This document shows positions 8,777 to 16,997 of a stretch of DNA of 50,369 bases, one piece after another. The notes under the pieces were generated by a model that saw nothing but the letters and a program-made list of their open reading frames with translations, was not told the DNA's origin and made no database searches. A program made the position numbers and the translations under genes. Within the stretch, counting starts at the first letter, position 1; each line of letters starts with the position of its first letter. The stretch is taken from the NCBI GenBank assembly GCA_029265815.1, contig JAJUGU010000012.1, forward strand, positions 1 to 50,369, written 5' to 3'. Origin of the DNA: Anaerolineaceae bacterium (GTDB taxonomy: Bacteria; Chloroflexota; Anaerolineae; Anaerolineales; Anaerolineaceae).

Positions 8777-10237
8777 TTAAGAAACACTCTCAGCAATTGA
8801 TCTCCCGTATTTTAATAATTCCTTTACCATTTCGGTAGACCTGCCTTCAGCATATACTCTTAACACAGGTTCAGTACCTGAAGGTCGGATCAGCAGCCAG
8901 GAATCATCTGCGAAGATGTATTTCACACCATCCATTGCACTGACCTCAGCCAGTTTCTCACCGCCAAGTGTCTGGGGGGGCTGTTGCACCAGTTTTTCCA
9001 CCATTTTATCTTTGGCAACAGGGTATTTTAACCTCAGATCGACCCGGTCATAGAACACTGGACCGACTTCCTGCTGTAGATCTTCGACCATTTCGTAAAG
9101 GGTTGATTTTGATTCAGCAACCATCTCGATGATCAGCAACCCCATGAGTACCCCATCACCCTCTGGAATGTGACCGCTGAACCCAATGCCGCCTGATTCT
9201 TCACCACCGATAAGGACTCGTTCTTTCATCATATAATCAGCAATGTGATTGAAACCTACCGGGGTTTCGTGAACGGTTAACCCATATTTTTTAGCCAAGC
9301 GGTCGATCATGCGGGTGGTCGAAACGGTGCGTACTACCGAACCGGTCAGGCCGCGTTTTTGTACGAGATAGCGTAATGCGAGTGACATGATTTTATGCGG
9401 ATCAACGAAGTTACCCCGTTCATCCATGGCTCCAATTCGATCTGCATCTCCATCTGTGGCAATTCCGAAACTGCCCATACCTGCGCCAATCGCCCCGGCG
9501 AGTGCGCCCAGGTAGCGGCTGATCGGTTCGGGGTGTACACCGCCAAACCCAGGGTTCATTTCGCCGCGGATCTCTGTGATCTCACACCCGGTACCCTGCA
9601 GAAAACCCTTGATTACTCCCCGGCCCGAACCATACATGGAATCTATGACGAAACGTTGTGGATTTTCAGCTATGATATCGGTATTGATCAACGTCCGCAG
9701 ATGGTCGTAATAGGCTGGAATGGGGTTGAAGCGCTGGATCAGTTTTAATTCGCGTGCCTGTTCGAGATCCATCAGGTTGGGGCCGCGGCCTTGCTGCTCG
9801 TTATCGTTTAAATAAACTTCCACCCGGCGGCATTGTTCAGGCAACGCTGAACCACCGCAGGCAGACTTAAGTTTGACGCCGTTGTAGCGTGGTGCATTGT
9901 GCGAGGCAGTGATCATCACGCCGGCAATGGCGTTCAGGTTACGCACGGCGTGTGAAATGACCGGTGTGGGGGCATCTGCCTGAGAGAGGTAGACTGTGAA
10001 GCCATTGGCTGCCAGAACACGAGCCACTTCAATGGCATATCGATCAGATAGAAAACGTGTGTCGTAACCGATCACCATTTTTTTTGGGTCGGGTTCAGTA
10101 TCTAACTGGGTATCGTTTACCCAGTCGGCTGACGCCACCGCGTCTGCTATCGCTTGCGATACCAGACGCAGATTTGTGAATGTGAAAGTATCAGACATTA
10201 CAGCACGCCAGCCATCGGTTCCAAAATGAATCGTCAT
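8777..10237 (-). CDS. alpha-D-phosphohexomutase (phosphoglucomutase/phosphomannomutase type)
   Basis: A 486-residue enzyme with all four family landmarks: the phosphoserine loop ITASHNAPRYNGVK (about residues 106-119), the metal loop DGDADRIG (about 263-270), the sugar-recognition loop GGEESGGIGF (about 345-354) and the phosphate-binding loop RPSGTEPVLRVYAEG near residue 455. It interconverts hexose 1- and 6-phosphates. Glucose, mannose and glucosamine specificity cannot be told from motifs. The start ATG has a strong GGAGAAG ribosome site. It lies 31 bases downstream of the DUF389 gene on the same strand. Confidence 0.93.
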   Translation of the reverse strand: MTIHFGTDGWRAVMSDTFTFTNLRLVSQAIADAVASADWVNDTQLDTEPDPKKMVIGYDTRFLSDRYAIEVARVLAANGFTVYLSQADAPTPVISHAVRNLNAIAGVMITASHNAPRYNGVKLKSACGGSALPEQCRRVEVYLNDNEQQGRGPNLMDLEQARELKLIQRFNPIPAYYDHLRTLINTDIIAENPQRFVIDSMYGSGRGVIKGFLQGTGCEITEIRGEMNPGFGGVHPEPISRYLGALAGAIGAGMGSFGIATDGDADRIGAMDERGNFVDPHKIMSLALRYLVQKRGLTGSVVRTVSTTRMIDRLAKKYGLTVHETPVGFNHIADYMMKERVLIGGEESGGIGFSGHIPEGDGVLMGLLIIEMVAESKSTLYEMVEDLQQEVGPVFYDRVDLRLKYPVAKDKMVEKLVQQPPQTLGGEKLAEVSAMDGVKYIFADDSWLLIRPSGTEPVLRVYAEGRSTEMVKELLKYGRSIAESVS

Positions 10238-10268
10238 AAATCTTCTCCAAACAATATTGTGGGAATCA

Positions 10269-11483
10269 TTACCAATCAGGTGCAGGGGTTGCAGTCAAAA
10301 GCAGGTTTCGAAGCATCCATCCGTCCCTGCCGTCTTCCAATAAAATATGTACCCAGTACGCACCATCTACCATTTGCACTTCAGGAAGAACCTGAACCGG
10401 TTGATCATTGGGCACACTTGCCAGAATTGCGGCGTTGTATCCGGGTTCCACTCTCACATTCACCCCGTTGTAGGTCGGGCTGTATATTTTTGCCCATACA
10501 GGTGTGGGTTTTGGAGTGATGGTCACAGTAGGCGTTCGGGTTGGTGGGATGGTATTGGTGGGTAAGGGCGTTTCAAGTGATACGGAGGGTGCTGCAGACG
10601 GTATTTCAATTAAGAACGTTGGAGTCGTAGTTGCGGGATTAGTTGTAACCGCAGCTGCGGGGGTTAATGAGATGAAAGGTTCGATTTGTTTTTGTAATGC
10701 CGACCCAAGTGCACTGGAGACAACCAGCGTGTACAATGCTCCGCCCAGGATGATAGCTGTTAATAAATAGCCAAAAAAAGTGAACGGTCGTAGTTTTAAA
10801 ATCCCCAAGACAATGGTTCCAATTAAGATTACCCATGCGACGTAAACCGCGGCGACTTTTACTCCCTCAGGGAAAAATCCAGTAATGCCGCTGGTGAGAC
10901 CGAAACCAGCCACGGCGATGGGTGAATAGATTTCGTAAGCAAGGGGAACGCTTGCCACAAGCGAGCGTTGTTTGGGCATGCGCACTGTGAGGTAAATGGC
11001 CAACGCGGCACCAATGGTCAGCAGCAGGAAATCTGGGATGGAAAACGATGTGAAATGATATGCCTGTGTGAGCGATAAGTTGTCGAATAGCTTTGAAATC
11101 CATCCACCCAGTGCACCGCTGCCAAACACAAAAGCTGCGCTGATTACTAAACTACCAATCGAACGCATAAAGAAGGAAAGCGAACCAATGGCAGCTGAAA
11201 AGCCCAATCCAACAACGGGTACCATGAATGGAGCCAGCAGCGCACCGAGAATATAGATGGCTGGGCTGTCGAGCAAGATGGCCAGTGCGATCACCAAACC
11301 TGCGGTTAAGGAGAAAATGAAAAACTCCACACCTGGAATAAGACGTCTGGCAATTTCACCCACATAGAGGGCTCGTTCTGTTCTGCCAGTAGGAATGAGA
11401 AGCTTGCGCCTTCTCCGCCGTCTTGATTCGTCAATGCGGCTGCGCGGTTCAGAAGGGGTGAAATCCTGTGGAAAGTCGCTCAT
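10269..11483 (-). CDS. DUF389-like membrane protein with C-terminal SH3b domain
   Basis: A 404-residue protein. A very basic N-terminus (RRRRRRK near residues 21-27) precedes a multi-helix membrane region (about residues 50-265) containing LLDSPAIYILGALLAPFMVP, characteristic of the DUF389/TIGR00341 family. After a Thr/Pro-rich linker (about 285-325) comes a bacterial SH3 domain (about 330-395: NGVNVRVEPGYNAAILASV, then WVHI and DGWM), a module that commonly binds cell-wall peptides. The combination suggests a membrane protein displaying a wall-binding domain outside. It overlaps the HAD gene by 4 bases. The function of DUF389 proteins is unknown. Confidence 0.8.
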   Translation of the reverse strand: MSDFPQDFTPSEPRSRIDESRRRRRRKLLIPTGRTERALYVGEIARRLIPGVEFFIFSLTAGLVIALAILLDSPAIYILGALLAPFMVPVVGLGFSAAIGSLSFFMRSIGSLVISAAFVFGSGALGGWISKLFDNLSLTQAYHFTSFSIPDFLLLTIGAALAIYLTVRMPKQRSLVASVPLAYEIYSPIAVAGFGLTSGITGFFPEGVKVAAVYVAWVILIGTIVLGILKLRPFTFFGYLLTAIILGGALYTLVVSSALGSALQKQIEPFISLTPAAAVTTNPATTTPTFLIEIPSAAPSVSLETPLPTNTIPPTRTPTVTITPKPTPVWAKIYSPTYNGVNVRVEPGYNAAILASVPNDQPVQVLPEVQMVDGAYWVHILLEDGRDGWMLRNLLLTATPAPDW

Positions 11484-11959
11484 TGGCGCAGGGTTGCCTT
11501 CAATCGATCGGGATTGAGGAAGAGTTCGAATGCTGAAAGGATATCAGGTACAAGAATGTCAGAATTTAACATTGCTTCGACCGCAGTGCCTTCTGGAGAG
11601 AGCACACAGATCCCCAAGGCGGCACCTTTTAACATCAGGCGGTCGTTAGTTCCCTGTCCTATTGCTGCCACACTGGAACTGCCAAGTTTTTGCATAAACT
11701 CGACTTTTTGTTCGGCTTCACCGTTTGGCGTAGTACATTTCACAGAAGTAATGATACCGTTTAATTCTGCTTCAATGTATGAGAGTTTGCCGAAAGTGTT
11801 AGCACTCACCAGATGGATTTCTACCTGCTTGCTTATTTTTTCCAGTGCGCTTTTAACACCCGGGATGAGAATCCCATCGCGTGTGAGTGTACCGTTCACA
11901 TCGCAAACCAGGTGATTGATCTCGATAGTGCCTCGTCCCGGAACCGAACAGGAAATCAT
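11480..11959 (-). CDS. small HAD-superfamily protein (soluble P-type-ATPase-like)
   Basis: A 159-residue protein with a HAD motif I reading CDVNGTLTRDG (D20). The usual second Asp of DxD is Asn, as in the soluble P-type-ATPase-like HAD group (COG4087 type). A motif III/IV-like stretch AAIGQGTNDRLMLKGA follows at about residues 97-112. It could be a phosphatase with restricted activity; the substrate is unknown. The start ATG at 11959 has no ribosome site but a perfect TATAAT lies 6 bases before it on the minus strand, so its mRNA may be leaderless. It is translationally coupled to the DUF389 gene. Confidence 0.75.
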   Translation of the reverse strand: MISCSVPGRGTIEINHLVCDVNGTLTRDGILIPGVKSALEKISKQVEIHLVSANTFGKLSYIEAELNGIITSVKCTTPNGEAEQKVEFMQKLGSSSVAAIGQGTNDRLMLKGAALGICVLSPEGTAVEAMLNSDILVPDILSAFELFLNPDRLKATLRQ

Positions 11960-12010
11960 AGACTAATTATAATACAGTCATCAATTGGTCAAATCAGGTA
12001 AAATACCCCT
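11960..12010. promoter_or_regulatory. divergent promoter pair giving probable leaderless transcripts
   Basis: Minus strand: TATAAT at 11971-11966, exactly 6 bases before the HAD start, with a possible TTGACC -35 box (11992-11987, 15-base spacing). Plus strand: TAAAAT at 11999-12004, exactly 6 bases before the lipoprotein ATG. Neither start has a Shine-Dalgarno sequence, so transcription probably begins at or next to the start codon in both directions. Confidence 0.6.
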
Positions 12011-13030
12011 ATGACTACTTCAAACACTCACCGATTTCTGATTCTGGTTATAACCGGTTTGCTGCTGATAACTTTGGTTACAGGCTGCCAACCTCTCATT
12101 GAAACAGAAGAACCCGCAACAAACACTCCAGAACCAACCAATGCTGTCACTGCTGAACCTATTGTTGATTCACGAAAGTTGATTTTGGCAGACCCAGATG
12201 GAACTGCCAACCCTGAGGTTGTCTCATTTCTTACTGAGCAAGCCGTAGAAAATGGACTGGTTTTTGAGACAACAGCCGTGATCGATTCTGCTGCTCTGGC
12301 AAATGGAAACCATGTAGTCGTTTTCATCTCAAAACCCGATAACTTGCAAGATCTGGTTTCAGCGCTGCCGCAGACGCAGTTTATTGTCGCTGCAGACGTA
12401 GATCCTGGCGGGATGAACAATCTTTCTGTGATAAAAACACAAGCGCAGGATCTGGCTTTCATGAGCGGGTATTTGACAGCCCTCATTTCAGAAGACTGGC
12501 GCTCGAGCGGTCTCATTCCTAACGACACCAGCCTGGGTCTTAATTACAAAGACGCATTTGTAAACGGTGCGAGATATCTATGCGGTTTATGCGTCCCTTA
12601 TTGGGCTCCACTGATTTATTTCCCGGTGGTGGTCGAAGCATCCGCAACTGCCGGAGCTGACGCCTGGATCTCTCAATTTAATTTATTATCTGACAACGTT
12701 GTGTACACTGTTTTCGTTGATCCATCCATCGCACTTCCTGAAGTGCTCGAAAACCTGGCTTCATCAAATTACACGCTTGTCGGTAACGCTGGTACCTCCA
12801 CCCCTGAATCATTCACTGCTCTGTTGGGCTATGATTTGCTGCCTGGATTGAAAACGCTGCTGCCGTCGGCTCTGGCGGGTACAGGAGGGCAAACCTCAAA
12901 CGCTTCAATTACGATAACATCGTATGCAAGTGATGGACTGGTGACTCCGGCGAAAATTGACGCTTTTAATAAAGTTGCGACGGATCTTGCCGCTGGGTGG
13001 ATCAACCCCATAAGTGTGCCTGATCAGTAG
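12011..13030 (+). CDS. BMP/PnrA-like substrate-binding lipoprotein
   Basis: A 339-residue protein with a lipoprotein signal: hydrophobic residues 8-24 ending in LVTGC, with the lipidated Cys at about 26, then a Thr/Pro/Glu-rich linker. The body contains DLAFMSGYLTALISEDWRSSG (about residues 147-167), comparable to the AFLAGYLAA segment of the basic membrane protein (PnrA/BMP) family that binds nucleosides or other ligands for ABC import. No permease or ATPase gene is adjacent, so its partner is elsewhere or it acts as a sensor. Family assignment is from pattern recognition and is moderate. Confidence 0.65.
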   Translation: MTTSNTHRFLILVITGLLLITLVTGCQPLIETEEPATNTPEPTNAVTAEPIVDSRKLILADPDGTANPEVVSFLTEQAVENGLVFETTAVIDSAALANGNHVVVFISKPDNLQDLVSALPQTQFIVAADVDPGGMNNLSVIKTQAQDLAFMSGYLTALISEDWRSSGLIPNDTSLGLNYKDAFVNGARYLCGLCVPYWAPLIYFPVVVEASATAGADAWISQFNLLSDNVVYTVFVDPSIALPEVLENLASSNYTLVGNAGTSTPESFTALLGYDLLPGLKTLLPSALAGTGGQTSNASITITSYASDGLVTPAKIDAFNKVATDLAAGWINPISVPDQ

Positions 13031-13056
13031 TGCAGTAAGATAGCAAGATCAGCCAT

Positions 13057-13094
13057 AAAAAAACAGGAGCACACCTTGTGCACCTGTTTTTTTT
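13057..13094. terminator. bidirectional rho-independent terminator
   Basis: A 16-bp inverted repeat with one mismatch (13057-13072 with 13078-13093, loop ACCTT), flanked by an A-run on the left and a T-run on the right, so it works on both strands. It separates the convergent lipoprotein and sugar transferase genes; the transferase stop codon lies within its T-run. Confidence 0.9.
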
Positions 13095-13707
13095 ATTCCT
13101 GTTTGGTGCCCATGAATTCTGGCGAAGAGACGCTGCCTGGAGCGTTAATAGCTTCACGTTTAAAAACTTTTCCAATGGTCATGAAGAGAATCTTGATATC
13201 GAGTAAAAACGACCAGTTGTCTACATACCACACATCGAACTTAAACTTGTCTTCCCAAGAGATGGCATTGCGCCCGTTGACCTGTGCCCATCCGGTGATG
13301 CCTGGCAGCACGTTATGGCGGCGAGCCTGTTCAGGCGAGTAGCGTTCGAGGTAGGCAATCAACAGAGGGCGCGGTCCTACCAGGCTCATTTCCCCTTTGA
13401 TCACATTGACCATTTCCGGAAGTTCATCCAGGCTGGTTGAGCGCAAAAATTTTCCCAGCGCTGTGAGGCGTTCTGCGTCAGGCAGTGGTGAGCCGCTTGC
13501 ATCAAAAGTTTCCCGCATGGTGCGAAATTTGAAGAGTTTGAATATTTTTCCATCTTTGCCAGGCCGTTCCTGGGTAAAGATCACCGGCCGGCCGAGCTTG
13601 CCCCACACCAGCAGCGCTAGCCCCAGCATGAGCGGGCTGAGCAGGATCAGCAGTAAAACGCTGATCAGCAGATCAAAGATTCTCTTTGAGACAGGCGTCT
13701 TGTGCAT
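13093..13707 (-). CDS. membrane sugar-phosphate transferase (initiating glycosyltransferase)
   Basis: About 204 residues from ATG at 13707. A single hydrophobic segment (LLISVLLLILLSPLMLGLAL) follows KRIFD, and the catalytic domain shows FTQERPGKDGKIFKLFKFRT, STSLDELPE, LVGPRP and PGITGWAQVNGRN, the signature of bacterial polyprenyl-phosphate sugar-1-phosphate transferases. These transfer a sugar phosphate to undecaprenyl phosphate to begin capsule, exopolysaccharide or glycoprotein glycan assembly. A TTG at 13749 would add 14 residues and has a TAAAAT box 14 bases upstream; I prefer 13707 because the family usually begins shortly before KRxFD. No other glycan genes are adjacent. Confidence 0.9.
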   Translation of the reverse strand: MHKTPVSKRIFDLLISVLLLILLSPLMLGLALLVWGKLGRPVIFTQERPGKDGKIFKLFKFRTMRETFDASGSPLPDAERLTALGKFLRSTSLDELPEMVNVIKGEMSLVGPRPLLIAYLERYSPEQARRHNVLPGITGWAQVNGRNAISWEDKFKFDVWYVDNWSFLLDIKILFMTIGKVFKREAINAPGSVSSPEFMGTKQE

Positions 13708-13749
13708 GAACAACTCAATGGATAGAGAAGAATATTTAGTTGCAGGCAA

Positions 13750-14070
13750 GATTTTCTTCGCTTATTTTAACACTCTATACCATTTTGCATTTTCTTATCG
13801 AAAATTTTCGCTCTTTTTTTGCTGATCACATATATTCTATGACTTGACCGGAACGGCAATTTTTCAGAGTGAGGATTTTATTATCCATTGATTCCTATGT
13901 ATTACTCCACAATCGCGACTGTTGAAACAAAACTACTCCATACTCAATTAAGTCTTGCGGGATTATTCAGATGGTTCTGGAAAATCAGAAAACAGGAATG
14001 TTGAGCAGCAGAGGTGATTATCACAGACGTTTTCCGTTATAATAATCCATAACCTAAGAGGAGAAGCCAA
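13750..14070. promoter_or_regulatory. intergenic region with promoter of the selW-like/trpS/dtd operon
   Basis: This 320-base gap holds no credible gene. On the plus strand TATAAT occurs at 14038-14043, followed by an AGAGGAG ribosome site (14057-14063) 7 bases before the ATG at 14071. No convincing -35 box stands at 17 bases. On the minus strand a TAAAAT box lies about 14 bases before the alternative TTG start of the sugar transferase. The remainder shows nothing I can name. Confidence 0.5.
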
Positions 14071-14313
14071 ATGCAGATCACCATCGAGTATTGCGCTGTT
14101 TGACACTACACCACCAGTGCTGCCAGTCTGGCAGCGGAATTGCTCGAAACCTTCGAACCTGTCATTAAAAGTTTGATGCTGATTCCCTCAAATGGAGGAG
14201 CGTTCGAAGTCAAGGTGAACGATAGACTGATTTACTCAAAACTACAAACGAAACGGCATGCCGAACCAGGCGAGGTGAAAGCACTGCTGCGTAAATTTAT
14301 TGAGGAAGGTTGA
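14071..14313 (+). CDS. SelW-like (Rdx family) selenoprotein with in-frame UGA
   Basis: An 80-residue frame from ATG 14071 (ribosome site AGAGGAG) to TGA 14311-14313, interrupted by a TGA at 14101-14103 (codon 11). Reading that codon as selenocysteine gives MQITIEYCAVU-HYTTSAASLA: a beta strand followed by the redox motif CxxU, exactly as in the SelW/SelT/SelH Rdx thioredoxin-like family (IEYC-xx-U). The rest, ending VKALLRKFIEEG, fits the family length of 75-95 residues. A hairpin beginning 16 bases after the UGA (14119-14135) is a candidate SECIS. Rdx proteins are proposed thiol oxidoreductases. It sits 1 base before trpS and about 1.6 kb before selD. Needs selA, selB and selC elsewhere in the genome. 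Confidence 0.88.
14104..14140 (+). promoter_or_regulatory. candidate bacterial SECIS for the SelW-like gene
   Basis: Downstream of the UGA at 14101, GCTGCC (14119-14124) pairs with GGCAGC (14130-14135) around the loop AGTCT. The loop begins 22 bases after the UGA, within the usual range for bacterial SECIS hairpins, and contains GT as the SelB-binding loop often does. It lies inside the coding sequence as expected in bacteria. Folding and SelB binding are untested. Confidence 0.55.
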
Positions 14314-14314
14314 T

Positions 14315-15319
14315 ATGTCAGTTAAAAAAGGCCGTGTATTTTCAGGGGCAAGACCCACAGGACGCCAGCACATCGGTAACTATTTTGGTGCGATCAGTAA
14401 TTATGTGAAATTGCAGGAACAGTACGAATGCGTGTACTGCATTGTTGATCTGCATGCACTCACCACAATGGAAACAACGCAGGATCTGGCAAAGAATACC
14501 CTTGAAATGGCCTGGGATTGGTTGTCTGCTGGAATCGACCCTCAAAAATCCATCATTTTTGTTCAATCCATGGTACGTCAGGTGACCGAACTGCATACCA
14601 TCCTCTCGATGGTGACTCCTCTTGGAAAACTCACTGATCTACCAACCTTTAAAGATAAAGTCCGCGAAAATCCGAAGAACGTAAATTATGGTCTCGTTGG
14701 TTACCCGGTGCTCATGGCGGCAGACATCGTACTTTATCGCGCGGATATGGTTCCAGTTGGTGTGGACCAGTCTCCGCACATTGAATTTACCCGTGAGACG
14801 GTGCGTTCATTCAACTACCGTTACAACACCAATGTTCTCATTGAGCCCAAGATCAAGCTGACGGAATTTCCAAAGATCATGGGCATCGATGGTGTGAACA
14901 AGATGAGCAAGAGCCTTAACAACGACATTGAAATTGCCGCCACCGCTGAAGAGACCAGCGCAAAAGTGATGCAGATGGTCACTGATCCTGCGCGTCTCAG
15001 GCGGTCTGATCCAGGAAACCCTGATGTATGCAATGTGTTTTCTATGCATAAGATTTTTTCCACGCCAGAACAGGTGGAGATGGTCAACACCGAGTGCCGC
15101 CGGGCGGGGATTGGCTGCGTTGATTGTAAGAAGATGATGGCGGCGAATATGAATGCCTACTTCGCTCCCTTGCGCGAAAAAAGACGGGAATATGAAAAGG
15201 ATCCTTCTGCTACGTGGGATATGCTGCGTGAAGGTGCAAAACGCGCAAGTGTATTGGCCGAAGAGACCATGGTCGAGGTCCGCAAAGCTGTTGGGTTGCC
15301 ATCTTTGTTGAAGGAATAA
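14315..15319 (+). CDS. trpS: tryptophanyl-tRNA synthetase
   Basis: 334 residues from ATG 14315, just after the selenoprotein stop. The class I signature appears as [16 protein letters not shown] (about residues 9-24, the HIGH-type motif being HIGN) and as KMSKSLNN near residue 196. Also visible are the tryptophan-pocket region [20 protein letters not shown] and the usual bacterial length. It charges tRNA-Trp. An upstream in-frame TTG at 14300 lies within the selenoprotein gene and lacks support. The gene is in an apparent operon with the SelW-like gene and dtd. Confidence 0.96.
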   Translation: MSVKKGRVFSGARPTGRQHIGNYFGAISNYVKLQEQYECVYCIVDLHALTTMETTQDLAKNTLEMAWDWLSAGIDPQKSIIFVQSMVRQVTELHTILSMVTPLGKLTDLPTFKDKVRENPKNVNYGLVGYPVLMAADIVLYRADMVPVGVDQSPHIEFTRETVRSFNYRYNTNVLIEPKIKLTEFPKIMGIDGVNKMSKSLNNDIEIAATAEETSAKVMQMVTDPARLRRSDPGNPDVCNVFSMHKIFSTPEQVEMVNTECRRAGIGCVDCKKMMAANMNAYFAPLREKRREYEKDPSATWDMLREGAKRASVLAEETMVEVRKAVGLPSLLKE

Positions 15320-15327
15320 CTGAAAAG

Positions 15328-15765
15328 ATGCGTGCGGTCATTCAGCGGGTTAATTATGGGCGAGTCACGATCAACGGCCGGGTCAACGCAGATATTGGCA
15401 GGGGATTGGTGATCCTGCTGGGGATCGGGCCGGATGACGATGAATCCAAATCTACCGCGCTGGCGAAAAAAATCGCCCAGCTGCGCATCATGGAAGATGC
15501 GCAGGGGAAGATGAACCTTTCTTTGCTGGATACCGGTGGAGAAGCGATCGTGGTTTCTCAGTTCACCCTCTTTGCCGATACCCGCAAAGGCAACCGGCCT
15601 TCATTTGTAAACGCTGCACCACCAGAGATAGCCAGCCCGCTTGTAGATCATTTCGTAAGTCAGTTACGAGCGCTGGGCATCCCAACGCAAACAGGTGAGT
15701 TTGGTGCCCACATGCTGGTTTCCCTTGAAAATGATGGCCCGGTAACCATCTGGATCGAAAATTAG
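15328..15765 (+). CDS. dtd: D-aminoacyl-tRNA deacylase
   Basis: 145 residues starting [17 protein letters not shown], with both family motifs: VSQFTLFAD (about residues 77-85, containing the SQxT motif) and [11 protein letters not shown] at the C-terminus (the NxGP motif). The enzyme hydrolyses D-amino acids and glycine from mischarged tRNA. Length matches the family. It follows trpS by 8 bases and is followed by a strong terminator, so it is the last gene of the selW-like/trpS/dtd unit. Confidence 0.96.
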   Translation: MRAVIQRVNYGRVTINGRVNADIGRGLVILLGIGPDDDESKSTALAKKIAQLRIMEDAQGKMNLSLLDTGGEAIVVSQFTLFADTRKGNRPSFVNAAPPEIASPLVDHFVSQLRALGIPTQTGEFGAHMLVSLENDGPVTIWIEN

Positions 15766-15788
15766 AATACGAAACGTTTAATCCTGCG

Positions 15789-15825
15789 CAAGGGCAAACA
15801 ACCGTTTGCCCTTGTTGTCTTTTTT
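15789..15825 (+). terminator. rho-independent terminator after dtd
   Basis: A perfect 11-bp stem (15789-15799 with 15804-15814, loop AACC) followed by TGTC and a T6 run ending at 15825. It separates dtd from the selD promoter. Confidence 0.9.
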
Positions 15826-15871
15826 GCGGCTATTACGAAAAGATTTGCCGCTTTCAGGCTGTTAATTCCGC

Positions 15872-15884
15872 TATAATTCTTTAT
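15872..15884 (+). promoter_or_regulatory. -10 box next to the selD start, probable leaderless mRNA
   Basis: TATAAT at 15872-15877 stands 7 bases before the selD ATG at 15885, and no Shine-Dalgarno sequence fits between. The transcript would start at or within a base or two of the ATG. No strong -35 box is seen. Confidence 0.55.
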
Positions 15885-16952
15885 ATGGATATTCCTTCAC
15901 TTCATCCGTCAGGCAAACAGATCCGTCTGACCAGCCTTTCCACCTGCGCGGGTTGAGCCTCGAAACTGAGCGCGGATGCGCTGGCGCAGGTGCTGCGCCC
16001 TTTGCAGGAGATGTTCAATCCGGTTGACCATCCACAGCTACTGGTGGGTCTATCTTCACCTGACGACGCTGCGGTTTGGAAGCTCGATGAGCACCGCGGT
16101 TTGGTTTTAACCACCGATTTCTTTACACCGGTGGTAGATGACCCGCGTGATTATGGCCGAATCGCCGCCGCCAACAGCCTTTCGGATATCTATGCCATGG
16201 GAGGAACTCCATTTCTGGGACTCAATATTGCTGCTCTGCCGGCAGATCTTGACCCTGAGATCAGCGCGCAAATTTTCAGGGGCGGGGCCGAAATTGCGCG
16301 AGAAGCAGGAATGATCATTGGTGGAGGGCATACCATTCAGGATCGCGAACCAAAATTTGGGCTGGTGGCAGCCGGATTCGTTGAGATCGACCAGATGATC
16401 ACCAAATCTGGCGCGCGTCCTGGCGACAAACTTTACCTGACCAAACCGCTTGGGTTTGGCACAATTACCACTGCTTTAAAACGCCAGCAGGCAAGAGAAG
16501 AGGATGTGGCAGAAGCGGTTGATTGGATGATTAAACTCAATCGGCCAGCCAGCGAGGCCGCCCGGCATTGCGGTGTACATGGCGGAACCGATATTACCGG
16601 TTATTCCTTCCTGGGTCACGCTCTTGAAATGGCACAGGCCAGTGGTGTGGAAATGCGTGTGGCTTTCAATCAGATTCCATTGCTTGAAAACGCGGTCAGG
16701 TACGCGCAACAGTATATCTTCCCCGGAGGTGCCTACGACAACCGCAGTTTCTTTGGCAATCAGGTGATCTTTGAGAGGCAAATTGCAGAGCATCTTCAGA
16801 TGATGCTTTTTGACCCTCAAACCAGCGGTGGGTTGCTGTTATGTGTGCCAGAAGGGGAGAGCACAAAATTTGAAGAGATCATGTCGAACAGCAAGAATCT
16901 GTATTGGCAGGTTGGCGAGGTAGTAACCGGTTCTGGGGTAACGATCATCTGA
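15885..16952 (+). CDS. selD: selenophosphate synthetase containing selenocysteine
   Basis: Reading from ATG 15885 gives 355 residues with an in-frame TGA at 15954-15956 (codon 24). Translated as selenocysteine the N-terminus reads RLTSLSTCAGU-ASKLS, placing U exactly at the catalytic Cys/Sec position of SelD (family form GCGC/U-K). Downstream are SPDDAAVW, LTTDFFTPVVDDPRDYGRIAA, SDIYAMGG, GGGHTIQDREPKFGL and GGTDITGYSFLGHA, all SelD/PurM-fold landmarks. It makes selenophosphate from selenide and ATP, the donor for selenocysteine and 2-selenouridine. A frame starting at ATG 15990 alone would lack the catalytic residue. A short hairpin downstream of the UGA may be the SECIS. Confidence 0.95.
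15957..15985 (+). promoter_or_regulatory. candidate SECIS in selD
   Basis: AGCGC (15969-15973) pairs with GCGCT (15978-15982) around the loop GGAT, 12 bases after the UGA at 15954-15956. A short stem with a G-rich apical loop is what SelB recognises in bacteria. The stem is only 5 bp as drawn, so this is tentative. Confidence 0.45.
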
Positions 16953-16985
16953 GTTGGATGTCAGTCTGTTATAACTCCATTATGT

Positions 16986-16997
16986 TAAAATCGAGAC
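16986..16997 (+). promoter_or_regulatory. -10 box next to the uvrC start, probable leaderless mRNA
   Basis: TAAAAT at 16986-16991 is followed by six bases and then the uvrC ATG at 16998. There is no Shine-Dalgarno sequence. The spacing is the same as for the two divergent genes at 11959 and 12011. Confidence 0.55.

Noticed and set aside
14101-15956. A genetic code in which TGA means Trp or Gly
   Set aside because: Many other genes here end in TGA at the right family length (for example cas10, cmr4 and the selenoprotein itself), and the two in-frame TGAs both fall exactly on known Sec positions.
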